Assembly: GCA_020073605.1 (NCBI GenBank)
Contig: JAIQEW010000012.1
Span: 1-64,000, forward strand
Direction of reading: 5' to 3'
Length of the DNA: 64,000 nucleotides
Source: Terriglobia bacterium
GTDB lineage: Bacteria > Acidobacteriota > Terriglobia > Acidiferrales > UBA7541
The first letter of the stretch is position 1. Each line of letters opens with the position of its first letter. Shown here one piece after another: positions 38,316 to 47,728 of the stretch. Under the pieces are notes generated by a model. The model saw only the letters and a program-made list of their open reading frames with translations. It searched no databases and was not told where the DNA came from. The position numbers and the translations under genes are program-made.

Positions 38316-39317
38316 ATGACGCTTCCCATTCTTCCCACCACGATGGTTGGCAGCTATTCGATGCCGGGCTGGCTCGAACGGCTGAAGACGGATTACTTCG
38401 CCCGGCGGATCAGCCGGCACGACCTGGACGAGATTCACGACGCCGCGGTCCGGTCCGCGATCAAGGATCAGGAGATGGCGGGCCTCGACATCGTTACGGA
38501 CGGGGAGCTTCGCCGCGACAACATGATCGACTATTTCATCGAGCGGCTTCCCGGAGTGCAGATCGACCGCTCGTCGAAGAAGTTCTACTACGACTTCTAC
38601 GACAGCGAAGTGCTGGGAAAACTTCCGATGGCCGCGCTTGGGCTGGCGGAAGATTTCCGCTTCCTGCTCGCGAACACGGAGCGGCAAGCGAAGATTTGCA
38701 TCACCGGCCCCCATTCGCTGTGCAAGCGGGTTCGCAATAAGCACTATCCCACCGAGGAAGCGCTGGCCACGGATATCGCCCGCGTGATGAACATGGAATT
38801 GAAAGAACTGGTAAAGGCGGGCGCGAAGTTCATTCAGATCGACGAACCTTACTATTCCGGGTTTCCCGAGGACATTTCGTGGGGCGTCGGCGTGCTGAAC
38901 ACGCTGGTCGAGGGCGTGAACGCGAGGATCGCCGTGCACATCTGCTACGGAAACCGGTACGGCAAGCCCTCGTGGGAAGGAAGCTACCGGTACCTGTTCC
39001 CGAAAATACTGGACGCGAAGGTGCATCAGCTGAGCCTCGAATTCGCGCGCCGCGGCGGAGAAGATCTGGATCTCTTCCGGGAGTTCAAGGTTCCGTTCGA
39101 GCTGGGCGCCGGAGTGATCGACGTGAAAGACAACGCCGTCGAGACGCCCGACATCGTTGCGGAGCGTATCCGAAAGGTGATGAAGGTCGTGCCGACGGAG
39201 AAGCTCTTCATCCTGCCCGATTGTGGGCTTTTCCACCTTCAGCGCGACATCGCTTTCGCCAAGCTTCGCGCCATGGTGGAAGGAACGAAGATCATCCGCA
39301 AAGAACTGGGAAAGTAG
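38316..39317 (+). CDS. Short MetE-type methyltransferase 2
   Basis: 333 residues, again the catalytic MetE barrel only. It starts TTMVGSYSMPGWLERLKTDY and shows TDGELRRDNMIDYF, KFIQIDEPYYSGFPED, the zinc ligands in VHICYGNRYGK, SLEFARRGGEDLD and ILPDCGLFH. It differs strongly from the neighbour at 35657 despite the common fold, so the two probably use different substrates. The next gene (MetF type) starts at the second base after its stop. This coupling ties it to folate chemistry, either as a methionine synthase fed by 5-methyl-THF or as a dedicated methyl exchanger. Confidence 0.85.
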   Translation: MTLPILPTTMVGSYSMPGWLERLKTDYFARRISRHDLDEIHDAAVRSAIKDQEMAGLDIVTDGELRRDNMIDYFIERLPGVQIDRSSKKFYYDFYDSEVLGKLPMAALGLAEDFRFLLANTERQAKICITGPHSLCKRVRNKHYPTEEALATDIARVMNMELKELVKAGAKFIQIDEPYYSGFPEDISWGVGVLNTLVEGVNARIAVHICYGNRYGKPSWEGSYRYLFPKILDAKVHQLSLEFARRGGEDLDLFREFKVPFELGAGVIDVKDNAVETPDIVAERIRKVMKVVPTEKLFILPDCGLFHLQRDIAFAKLRAMVEGTKIIRKELGK

Positions 39318-39318
39318 A

Positions 39319-40836
39319 ATGGCCGCGTCGAATCCGCTGCGGGAAGCGCTGACCAGCGGACGATTCTGCTACGTCGTGGAGCTCGTGGCGAGCGCGATGA
39401 CGCGGGAAGCGCGGGTCCTCGAAGCCGCTTCCCAGCTCGCGCAGATGCCGGAGGTGGTCGCGGGCAGCATCACGAGTTACGCCGGCGGCGCGATGGGACG
39501 CGACCCGATTCGCGTGGGCACGGCCGTTCGCGCCCGCGGACTCGCTCCCAACATTCACCTCACCTGCGTCAATCGGGACCGCTCCAACGCGCGAAGCGCT
39601 CTCGAGGATTTGCACGCCCTCGGCATCGAGAACGTCTTCGCGCTTTCCGGCGACTATCCGAAATCCGCCGCAGCCGGCGGGCCGGAGCCAACGTTCGATC
39701 TGGATTCGGTTCAGCTCGTCACGCTGATCAACGAAATGCGGCAAGCCGGAATGCCCTTCTGGATCGCTGTGGCGGTTTCCCCATTCAAATACACCGAAGC
39801 CGACTGCGCCTACCAATATCTAAAGCTCGAAAAGAAGATCGCCGCGGGGGCCGATTACGCGATCACACAGCTCGGATTTGACGCGCGCAAGTTCCGTGAA
39901 TTGAAGCGCTATCTCGGCGAACGCAATCTTCGCATCCCCGTCTTGGGCAGCGCGTACGTGCTGGCAGCCAAACCGGCCGAGAGAATGGCGAAGGGCGAGC
40001 CTCCCGGTTGCTGGGTTTCGCCCGAGCTGCTCGCAAGATGCAAGGAGGAAGCCCAGGTCGCGGATAAAGGGCTGGCCGCGCGGCTCGAACGGACGGCGCG
40101 AATCGTGGCGATCCTCCGCGGTCTCGGATACGCAGGGGCTTATCTTGGCGGCGATCACCGTGCGGATCACGTTCGCTGGATTATCCGGCGGTCCGAGGCG
40201 CTATCGCCGAAATGGGAAGAGTGCGCCGAGGAGATGACTTACGCTCCGAAGGGCGGATTCTGCCTTTACGAGAGTCCGGTGCGGCCGCCGAAGAAGCGCG
40301 GCTTCATCCCGCGTTTTCTGGACATCATGGCGCGGCTCTTTCCGGTTTACAAAGAAGGAGCGCTCCGCAGCGCGCTCACCGCCATTTTCCGGATGATCTC
40401 CAGGAGTCCGGCGGCGTCGCGGGGCCTGGAAAGAGTGGAGTTCGCGATGAAGTCGCCCATGTTCGGGTGCCAGGCGTGCGGCAATTGTGTGCTGGGAATG
40501 ATGGAGTACGTCTGCCCGCAATCGTGTCCAAAGGGAATGCGCAACGGCCCGTGCGGAGGCAGCCTCACGGTAAACGGCCGATGCGAAGTGGTGGACAAGC
40601 CGTGTATCTGGATTGCCGTGTACGATCGCGCAAAGACCGCGTCGCGCGTGGACGAATTGAAGCTCTACATTCCTCCGCCGAACCGGTCGCTGAAGGGCAC
40701 GAGCTCGTGGATGAACTATTTCCTGAAGCGCGACACGCACCCGGAGAGCCACAAGCCCTCCTCCGCGCCGAAAGCAGCTGCAAGCAGCGAGAATCAATCG
40801 CAAGACGCCGCCGATATCGTTCACAGCGGGAAGTGA
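39319..40836 (+). CDS. metF: MetF-type methylenetetrahydrofolate reductase fused to MetV-like zinc domain
   Basis: 505 residues. The N-terminal about 300 are the MTHFR barrel (YVVELVASAM, GSITSYAGGAMGRDPI, NIHLTCVNRDR, FALSGDYP, GADYAITQLGFD). The C-terminal about 150 are the MTHFR-C (MetV-type) domain with a dense cysteine motif CQACGNCVLGMMEYVCPQSC continuing KGMRNGPCGG. MTHFRs interconvert methylene- and methyl-THF. The MetV partner is known from acetogens and relatives as a separate subunit carrying zinc or electron-transfer functions; here both are one chain. After LigM-type demethylation it could run toward oxidation of methyl-THF. The tail after residue 455 is low complexity. Confidence 0.88.
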   Translation: MAASNPLREALTSGRFCYVVELVASAMTREARVLEAASQLAQMPEVVAGSITSYAGGAMGRDPIRVGTAVRARGLAPNIHLTCVNRDRSNARSALEDLHALGIENVFALSGDYPKSAAAGGPEPTFDLDSVQLVTLINEMRQAGMPFWIAVAVSPFKYTEADCAYQYLKLEKKIAAGADYAITQLGFDARKFRELKRYLGERNLRIPVLGSAYVLAAKPAERMAKGEPPGCWVSPELLARCKEEAQVADKGLAARLERTARIVAILRGLGYAGAYLGGDHRADHVRWIIRRSEALSPKWEECAEEMTYAPKGGFCLYESPVRPPKKRGFIPRFLDIMARLFPVYKEGALRSALTAIFRMISRSPAASRGLERVEFAMKSPMFGCQACGNCVLGMMEYVCPQSCPKGMRNGPCGGSLTVNGRCEVVDKPCIWIAVYDRAKTASRVDELKLYIPPPNRSLKGTSSWMNYFLKRDTHPESHKPSSAPKAAASSENQSQDAADIVHSGK

Positions 40837-40910
40837 TCTTCCACGTTCGAACACGGCGCCTCGGCGGATATGGAGCGCCTGAATAAAGTGTGGGAAAGTG
40901 TGCGTTCCTG

Positions 40911-42586
40911 ATGAGTGATCCCATACATCAGCCGGGACGAAGCAACACCGCAGGAGGCGTCCGCCGGGTGCGGATGCGCACTTCCGGAGCCTCGATGCAG
41001 CGCCTGCCTGGCGGAGGTTTTCTCATCAAGCCGGACGAGGCGCTGCGGCCATATCCCAAGGTTTTGACGGATCGGGTGGCGCACTGGGCGAAGGTCTCGC
41101 CCAACCAGGTGTGCATTGCACGGCGCGGCGCGGATGACGAATGGCGGCGCCTCACTTACGCGCAGGTCTGGGACTCGGTGCGCAGCATCGGCCAGGCCCT
41201 TCTCGACCGCGGCCTCTCGGCGGATCGGCCGGTGGCGATTCTCTCGGAGAACGACCTCGAACACTTCATCCTCACGCTCGCCGGGCAGCACGTGGGGATT
41301 CCAACCGCCCCTCTCTCGCCCGCTTATTCGCTCGTGTCCAAGGATTTCGGCAAGCTGCGCCACACCCTGAAGATTCTCACTCCGGGCCTCGTGTTTGCTT
41401 CCGACGGCACGCGGTATGCGCCCGCCATTGAAGCGGTGGTGGACGAACATGTGGAAGTGGTCACCACCACGGCGCCGCCGGACCGCCGCAACGCCGGCGT
41501 GTTCGCCGACTTACTGGAAATGAATCCGACGCAAGGCGTCGAGGCCGCGCATGCGGCGATTGATCCCGGCGGAGTGGCGAAGTTTCTTTTCACGTCCGGC
41601 TCCACGGCCATGCCGAAAGCCGTGGTGAACACGCACCGGATGATTTGCAGCAATCTGCAAATGATCGCGCAGATTTTCGGCTTCCTAGAAGACGAGCCCC
41701 CGGTAATCGTCGACTGGCTGCCCTGGAATCACACCTTCGGCGGAAATCATGATGTCGGGATCGCTCTCTACAACGGCGGCACGTTCTACATCGACGACGG
41801 AAGGCCCGGCCCCGGCCTGATCGAGAAAACGGTTCGCAACCTGCGCGAAATTTCGACGACCGTCTATTTCAATGTCCCCAAGGGCTATGAAGATCTCCTG
41901 CCTTTCCTGCGCGCCGACCGCGAGCTCCGCGCATCCTTCTTTCGGCGGCTTGGCCTGATGTTCTACGCCGGCGCGGGACTTTCGCAGCCGGTCTGGGACG
42001 CCTACCGGGAACTCGCGCTGGAGACGTGCGGCGAACGCATCATCATGGCAACGGGCCTCGGTTCCACGGCGCGGTGCGATTCATCGACCCGGACGACGTG
42101 AACAAAGGCCTGCTCTTCGACGGGCGCCTGACGGAGGATTTCAAGCTGGCCAACGGAACATGGGTCAGCGTGGGGCCGCTGCGCGCGAGCATCCTTTCGC
42201 ATTTTGCGCCGTTTGTGCGCGATGCGGTGATCGCCGGACTCGATCGCGACTACGTGGCCGCGATTATCTTTGTCGATCTGGATTCCTGCCGTTTGCTCGC
42301 CCCCGAACTGCCAAAAGAGGCGCCGCTCGCTGACGTCGTCCGGCACCCGGCCGTTCGGGCGCACTTCGAGTCGCTACTGGGAAGTTTTTCCGGGAAATCC
42401 ACGGGCAGCTCGAACCGCGTCGCGCGCGCCGTGCTTGCGGAGGAGCCGCCTTCACTCGACGCCGGCGAGATCACGGACAAGGGCTCGTTCAATCAGCGGG
42501 CGGTGCTCGATCGCCGCGCCGCGCTTGTCGAACAACTGTACGCCGCCGAGCCGCCGGCGCAGGTGTTGCGCGCCCAGCGAAAATAG
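40911..42586 (+). pseudogene. fcs: Feruloyl-CoA synthetase-like gene with internal deletion and frameshift
   Basis: Two frames together make one acyl-adenylate ligase. The first (to 42101) has the nucleotide-binding loop FLFTSGSTAMPKAVVNTHRM, LPWNHTFGGNHDVGIALYNG and IIMATGLGST. The second has GAVRFIDPDDVNKGLLFDGR and EDFKLANGTWVSVGPLRA, typical of feruloyl-CoA synthetases. At about 42064-42072 the sequence jumps from the A5 motif to just after the A7 motif, skipping roughly 70 codons and changing frame. The hinge Asp and adenylate-binding residues lie in the lost part, so no active enzyme can be made. An assembly error is possible. It would have activated ferulate or a related hydroxycinnamate. 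Confidence 0.82.
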
Positions 42587-42638
42587 CTTCTCGCTCGGTG
42601 GAGAAACAAGCTCGATCCAAAAGCGGGAGGTTGCCGGG

Positions 42639-43271
42639 ATGGATGAAGCGGTAAAAGCAGTCCTCGCCGAATATCATGCGCGCGGGGCGAAGGAATCCGA
42701 GATTCAAAACCGGGTTTCCGAGGAAGAGTGGTTCAACCGCCGCGACGAGTTCTTGATTTCGGTCGGGCGCGACGCAGCTGTGCTCCTGAATATCCTCGCA
42801 AAAGGAGCGGAAGCGCGCACGATCCTCGAACTCGGAACATCGTACGGCTACTCGACCCTGTGGCTGGCGGAGGCGGCGCACAAGACGGGCGGCAAGGTGA
42901 TCAGCCTGGACATCGGCGCAGAGAAGCAAGAGTACGCGCGCAACATGCTTCGCAAGGCGGGCCTCGCCGCGCACGTGGATTTCCGCCCCGGCGATGCGCG
43001 CGAGACGATCGCATCGCTCAAAGGCCCCTTCGACTTCGTGCTCATCGATTTGTGGAAGGAGCTCTACATTCCCTGTTTTGACCTCGTCTATCCCAAGCTC
43101 AGCCCCGGGGCGTTCGTGGCGGCGGACAACATGCTGCTCCCGGAGTATTGTCGCCCGGGCGCTCTTCTGTACCGCAAGCACGTACGATCCAAGCCGGACA
43201 TCGATTCGGTTCTGCTGCCTGTGGGCCACGGCATCGAGCTCAGCCGTTACGGCGATATGCTCGCCAGCTAG
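42639..43271 (+). CDS. Class I SAM-dependent O-methyltransferase
   Basis: 210 residues of the catechol/caffeoyl-CoA O-methyltransferase family (methyltransf_3 type). Motif I is ILELGTSYGYSTLWLA, followed by KVISLDIGAEKQEYARNML, DFRPGDARETI and the metal-site region FDFVLIDLWKELYIP, then AFVAADNMLLPE. It transfers methyl from SAM to a hydroxyl, chemically opposite to the demethylase upstream. The ATG follows GGGAGG. It sits 50 bases after the broken ligase gene. The substrate may be an aromatic diol, but this is inference. Confidence 0.85.
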   Translation: MDEAVKAVLAEYHARGAKESEIQNRVSEEEWFNRRDEFLISVGRDAAVLLNILAKGAEARTILELGTSYGYSTLWLAEAAHKTGGKVISLDIGAEKQEYARNMLRKAGLAAHVDFRPGDARETIASLKGPFDFVLIDLWKELYIPCFDLVYPKLSPGAFVAADNMLLPEYCRPGALLYRKHVRSKPDIDSVLLPVGHGIELSRYGDMLAS

Positions 43272-43336
43272 CTTGCGCCATTGCCTAAGCTTCGCCTCTG
43301 CGGGTAACATGCGTGCGCTCATAAAGTGAGGGATCC

Positions 43337-44608
43337 ATGAATAAGCATGCGTTTGCAGTAGCTGCGTTGATTGCGTCGATTGCGTTTCCTGTCCGTGCAC
43401 AGCAGGGACCGAAGGCAACTGACTTTCCGCCGCCGAAGCCCGCCTTCCCGGGCCAGACGGGCGCTCCCGCGCCGAAAAAAGCGTCGACTGTCACGGTCGA
43501 GACAGTCGTTGCAAGAATGAGCAGTCCGTGGTCTATGGCTTTCCTGCCTGACGGCAAGATACTGATCGCCGAGCGGAATGGAACCATGCGGACGGCCCGG
43601 ATGGACGGCGTGTATTCCGGACCCATCGCCGGCGTGCCCGACGTGAAGGTGGTGGCCGCGCAGAGTTTGCATGACATCGCTCTGGATCCGAATTTCGCCA
43701 AGAATCGCCTGATTTACTTCAGCTATTTCGCGCCGCCGCCGGGGGAAGATCCGGCCGTTTGGCCGAACTCATTCTTCTATGACAAGGTGGTCAGCAAACC
43801 GCTCGCCGAACGCCGGACCATGAACGTCGGAACAGAGCGAGTCGCCCGCGCGCGGCTTAGCGAAGACGACAAGCGATTGGAAAACGTCCAGGTAATCCTC
43901 GATGGCGTCGAGCGGCGCCTTGCTTTTGCCCCGGACGGCACGCTGTACGCCACGGGCGCCGACCGTTTCCGGTTCTATGAAAACGACACGGACGGGCTCG
44001 AGCATGAAGTCACCGATCCCGACGTGCTCCGCAATTTTACGGGACGCGTGGCCCGCATCAATCCCGACGGCTCGATTCCCAAGGACAACCCATTCCTCGG
44101 CCAGCCGACAGTGCTGCCGGAAACTTTTTCGTACGGGCACCGCGATCCCGAAGGCGCCGCGATCAATCCGGCCACCGGAGAGCTGTGGCTCGACGAGCAC
44201 GGCCCGCTCGGCGGCGATGAGATCAACATCATTCGCGCAGGAAAGAACTACGGCTGGCCCAACGTCAGCTACGGGCGGCAATATTCGGGCGTGCCGGTCG
44301 GCAAGGGCGCCTCCGCCAAAGAAGGCACCGAACAGCCAATTTACTTCTGGTATCCGGACATCGGGCCCTCCGGCATGATGTTCTACACGGGCGACTTGTT
44401 TCCGGAATGGAAGGGGAACGTGTTTGTCGGGGCGCTGTACGGCAAGTTCCTGGTGCGTCTCGTTCTGGATGGCGAGCACGTCGTCGCCGAGGAGCATCTG
44501 CTTGTCGATCTAGGACAGCGCGTCCGCGACGTCCGCCAGGGTCCTGACGGCGCCGTTTACGTTCTCACCGACGCGGGAAACCTCCTGCGGCTCACACCCA
44601 AGAAATGA
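43337..44608 (+). CDS. Secreted sorbosone/glucose dehydrogenase-type beta-propeller (copy 2)
   Basis: 423 residues with a signal peptide (AFAVAALIASIAFPVRAQ). The soluble aldose-dehydrogenase pattern is clear: MSSPWSMAFLPDGKILIAER, LHDIALDPNFAKNRLIYFSY, RRLAFAPDGTLYATG, GRVARINPDGSIPKDNPF, SYGHRDPEGAAINPATGELW, DEHGPLGGDEINIIRAGKNY and RDVRQGPDGAVYVLTD. Members such as Asd bind PQQ and oxidise aldose sugars in the periplasm. It differs from copy 1 at 28770 and is closer to the characterised enzymes. It ends convergently with the RND operon. Confidence 0.92.
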   Translation: MNKHAFAVAALIASIAFPVRAQQGPKATDFPPPKPAFPGQTGAPAPKKASTVTVETVVARMSSPWSMAFLPDGKILIAERNGTMRTARMDGVYSGPIAGVPDVKVVAAQSLHDIALDPNFAKNRLIYFSYFAPPPGEDPAVWPNSFFYDKVVSKPLAERRTMNVGTERVARARLSEDDKRLENVQVILDGVERRLAFAPDGTLYATGADRFRFYENDTDGLEHEVTDPDVLRNFTGRVARINPDGSIPKDNPFLGQPTVLPETFSYGHRDPEGAAINPATGELWLDEHGPLGGDEINIIRAGKNYGWPNVSYGRQYSGVPVGKGASAKEGTEQPIYFWYPDIGPSGMMFYTGDLFPEWKGNVFVGALYGKFLVRLVLDGEHVVAEEHLLVDLGQRVRDVRQGPDGAVYVLTDAGNLLRLTPKK

Positions 44609-44683
44609 TTGGGGAGGCAGTGTAGCTTCCCGGGTTCCGCACTTTCACGTTCGCAGAGGCAACGACAGCGTGTCTCCGGCGAC

Positions 44684-47600
44684 TCAGGCGTGAGGCGAGT
44701 TCCGTTCAAGGAGTGAGTACAGGACGGGCATCACCAGAAGCGTCAAGAACGTGGAGAGCAGCAGGCCGCCGGTGACGGCCAGCGCGAGGGGCCTCTGGAG
44801 CTCCGCGCCGGAGCCGATTCCGAGGGCAAGCGGCAGCAGGCCGAAGAGCGTCGCGAGCGTCGTCATCAGGATTGGGCGCAGGCGAATTTTCCCCGCGGCC
44901 ACGAGCGCCTCGGTCAAAGGCATTTGCGCATCCTCCCGCAGCTTCTGCACGTATTCGAACAGAATGATGCCGTTTTTCACGACGAGGCCGACCATCAGGA
45001 TGATCCCCATGAACGACGAGACGTTGAGCGCCGTGCCCGTGACGAGCAGCATCGCGAAAACGCCGACGAGCGACAGCGGCGCCGCGGAGAGAATAATCAG
45101 CGCAGGAGCGAACCTCCGAAACTGAATCACGAGGACGATGAACACGGCGCCGAGTGCCAGGCCCAGCACGTAGAGAAGATCGTGAAAAGAAGCTTGCTGG
45201 CTTTCATATTGCCCGCCGATTTCGTATGTCGTACCCGTCGGCAGGGCGATTCCGGACATCATCTTTTGCACGTCGCCGATCACGCTGCCTAGATCGCGGT
45301 TCTCCAGCCGTGCGGTCAGCGTAACCATCAGCCTCTGATTTTCCCGCTTCAATTGATTTTCGCCGTGAACCTGCTCCACCTGCGCGAGAGATGAAAGCGG
45401 GACGATCTGCTTCGCCGGAGTCAGGATTGGGAACTGCTGAATGTCGGAGTAGTTGTACCGGAACGCGTCGGGGAAGCGCACGCGAATATCCACGGTGCGG
45501 TCCGCCTCGCGCAGTTGCGTTTCGGTGAGGCCCAGGAGACCGGCGCTCACCTGCTGCGTCACCTGATCGACGCCAAGCCCCGCGCGGCCCGCGAGGGCCG
45601 AGTCCACGTGGAAGACAATCTCCGGGTTTCCCTTTTGCAATCCCACGAAATCGACCACTCCCGGAATCTTCTCGAGCTTCGGACCAATCTCGCTCGCTGC
45701 GTGTTCGAGCACGCCCATGTCGTCGCCAAAAAGCTTGAGTTCCACAGGCTCGGGCGAGCCTTCCAGATCCCCGATCATGTCCTGGAGGATTTGCGTAAAC
45801 TCGACATCGACGCCCGGAATATTCTGCGCGATTTGTGCCCGCATATCCTCCATCACGTCTTCGGTGCCGCGCTTCCGTTGCGAACGCGGCTTGAGTTTGA
45901 CGAGGATGTCGCTCTTATTCTGCTCCGTGGCAAACAGCCCCAGTTCGGCGCCCGTCCGCCGCGAGAATGATTCCGTCTCCGGCATCTTGGCGATGCGCTG
46001 CTCGATCCGCTGAATGATTCGGTTGGTTTCATCGAGCGATGTGCCGGCGGGAGTGAGGCAGTCCAGGACGTAGCCGCCCTCGTCCATTTCGGGCAGGAAG
46101 CCGGTTTTGATCTGCATGAACAGAACAACGCCAAGCAATACGCAGCCGAGCGCCCCTCCGGCGACCAGCGCGCGATGACTCAGCGACCAGCGCACCGCCC
46201 TTTCGTACAGGCGGTTCACGGGCTCGATGAATTTGGCAGCCTGCTCCACGCGGTGAGTCGCGGCTGAAAGATACCGCTGCGACAGCAACGGTATCAGCGC
46301 GAGAGCGAACACCAGCGAGAGCAGCACCGACACTCCCAGCGTGAGGCACAGCGCCGAAAAGAATTCGCCCACCACGCCCTTTAGCAAACCGAGCGGCAGG
46401 AAGACAACGAGCGTCGTGGCCGTCGAACCTACTACCGCGCCGAGAAGCTCCTGCGTGCCGCGCTCGGCCGCTATCTCCTGCGGTTCACCCAGCCCGAGAT
46501 GGCGATAGATGTTCTCGATGATCACGACCGCGTCGTCGATAATCAGGCCGATCGCAATCGCGAGGCCTCCAAGCGACATCAGGTTGAGCGTCCCGCCGAA
46601 GATCCTCACGAAGAAAAACGTGCCGATCACGGAAAGCGGCAGCGACGTTGCCGCCACCACCGTGGTTCGGCCGTCCCGCAAGAAGCCGAAGAGGATCAGC
46701 ACGGCGAGCACCGCGCCGATCAGAATGGCGTCGCGCACGCTTCCGATGGACTCGGTGACAAATTCCGCCAGGTCATACACAACCGAAATGTGCAGCGTTT
46801 TGGGGATGGCGGAGCCGAGATCGCGGACTTGATCCTTGATCTGCCGCACGAGCTGGAGAATATCGCCGCCGACTTGCCGTGAAATATTGATCAGCGCCGC
46901 GGGCCGGCCGTTGCCGGTGATCAGCGTCTGGTGGTCCGCGACGCCGAAGCGCACTTCAGCCAAATCGCGCACGCGGATCGGCGTTCCATTGTCGACGGCC
47001 ACCACCGTATTGCGAATGTCATCGAGGTTTGCGAACTGGCTCGTGGTGAGGACCAGATACTGCGAGTAGTCCTTCGCGAGCCGCCCGACAGACGAGATCT
47101 GATTTGTCGCCCGCAGCTCGTTTGAAATATCCACCAGCGACAGCCGGTGCGCCAGCATCTTCTGCGGGTCTACGATGACCGACACCTCCCGCGTATCCGT
47201 TCCCTGCACCTGGATGATGCCAGCACCGGGCACGCGGCTGAACAAGGGACGCAGAACGTAGTAGGCGTCGTCGCGCAGGTCGGCATCCGGCACGTTGCCG
47301 TTGAGGATCAGACTGAGCACGGGAAAGACGGCCGGCGAAACTCGCTCGACCTGGATTTCGGCGTCCTGTGGCAGCGAGGCGCGCGCTTCACTCACGCGCG
47401 CCTGGACCAGTTGGAGCGCGTACTGCATGTCCGCATCCGCCTGGAAGAGAATAGAGATTTCAGTGTTGCCGCGGATCGTTTTCGAATCGACACGCCGCAT
47501 GCCGGGTGTCGTGCTGACCGATTCCTCGATCGGGCGCGTGACCGTCAGCAACATCGCGTCGGGCGCGAGATCGCCTGCGTGCGCAAGAACAACGATGCGC

Positions 47601-47728
47601 GGAAAATTCAGCTCGGGGTAGATATTGCTGGGAAGCCGAAAGATGGCGACGATGCCGGCAATGGTAAGGAACGCCGTGAGCAGGTAAACGGCGTAGCGGT
47701 TCTCGCGGCAGAAGCGGACGACGTTCAT
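44684..47728 (-). CDS. RND efflux transporter, inner-membrane pump subunit
   Basis: 1014 residues with the twelve-helix AcrB-type plan: TM1 at YAVYLLTAFLTIAGIVAIF, a large periplasmic loop, TM2-6 around residues 340-480, and the second half repeating this. TM4 carries the proton-relay acids in AIAIGLIIDDAVVIIENIYR, as in HAE-type pumps. The proton gradient drives export of small molecules through the adaptor and outer-membrane channel. It overlaps the adaptor gene by four bases (ATGA). Drug or solvent export is more likely than metal export given the DD motif, but the substrate is unknown. Confidence 0.93.
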   Translation of the reverse strand: MNVVRFCRENRYAVYLLTAFLTIAGIVAIFRLPSNIYPELNFPRIVVLAHAGDLAPDAMLLTVTRPIEESVSTTPGMRRVDSKTIRGNTEISILFQADADMQYALQLVQARVSEARASLPQDAEIQVERVSPAVFPVLSLILNGNVPDADLRDDAYYVLRPLFSRVPGAGIIQVQGTDTREVSVIVDPQKMLAHRLSLVDISNELRATNQISSVGRLAKDYSQYLVLTTSQFANLDDIRNTVVAVDNGTPIRVRDLAEVRFGVADHQTLITGNGRPAALINISRQVGGDILQLVRQIKDQVRDLGSAIPKTLHISVVYDLAEFVTESIGSVRDAILIGAVLAVLILFGFLRDGRTTVVAATSLPLSVIGTFFFVRIFGGTLNLMSLGGLAIAIGLIIDDAVVIIENIYRHLGLGEPQEIAAERGTQELLGAVVGSTATTLVVFLPLGLLKGVVGEFFSALCLTLGVSVLLSLVFALALIPLLSQRYLSAATHRVEQAAKFIEPVNRLYERAVRWSLSHRALVAGGALGCVLLGVVLFMQIKTGFLPEMDEGGYVLDCLTPAGTSLDETNRIIQRIEQRIAKMPETESFSRRTGAELGLFATEQNKSDILVKLKPRSQRKRGTEDVMEDMRAQIAQNIPGVDVEFTQILQDMIGDLEGSPEPVELKLFGDDMGVLEHAASEIGPKLEKIPGVVDFVGLQKGNPEIVFHVDSALAGRAGLGVDQVTQQVSAGLLGLTETQLREADRTVDIRVRFPDAFRYNYSDIQQFPILTPAKQIVPLSSLAQVEQVHGENQLKRENQRLMVTLTARLENRDLGSVIGDVQKMMSGIALPTGTTYEIGGQYESQQASFHDLLYVLGLALGAVFIVLVIQFRRFAPALIILSAAPLSLVGVFAMLLVTGTALNVSSFMGIILMVGLVVKNGIILFEYVQKLREDAQMPLTEALVAAGKIRLRPILMTTLATLFGLLPLALGIGSGAELQRPLALAVTGGLLLSTFLTLLVMPVLYSLLERNSPHA

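Noticed and set aside
36785..38341. Minus-strand open frame of 518 residues opposite the methyltransferase-like gene
   Set aside because: The plus strand has a SAM-binding motif and tight operon spacing, while the minus frame has no recognisable domain.
40911..42586. Two separate genes, a short ligase and a small C-terminal protein
   Set aside because: The two frames join into one known ligase with a gap between conserved motifs, and the second frame has no ribosome site.
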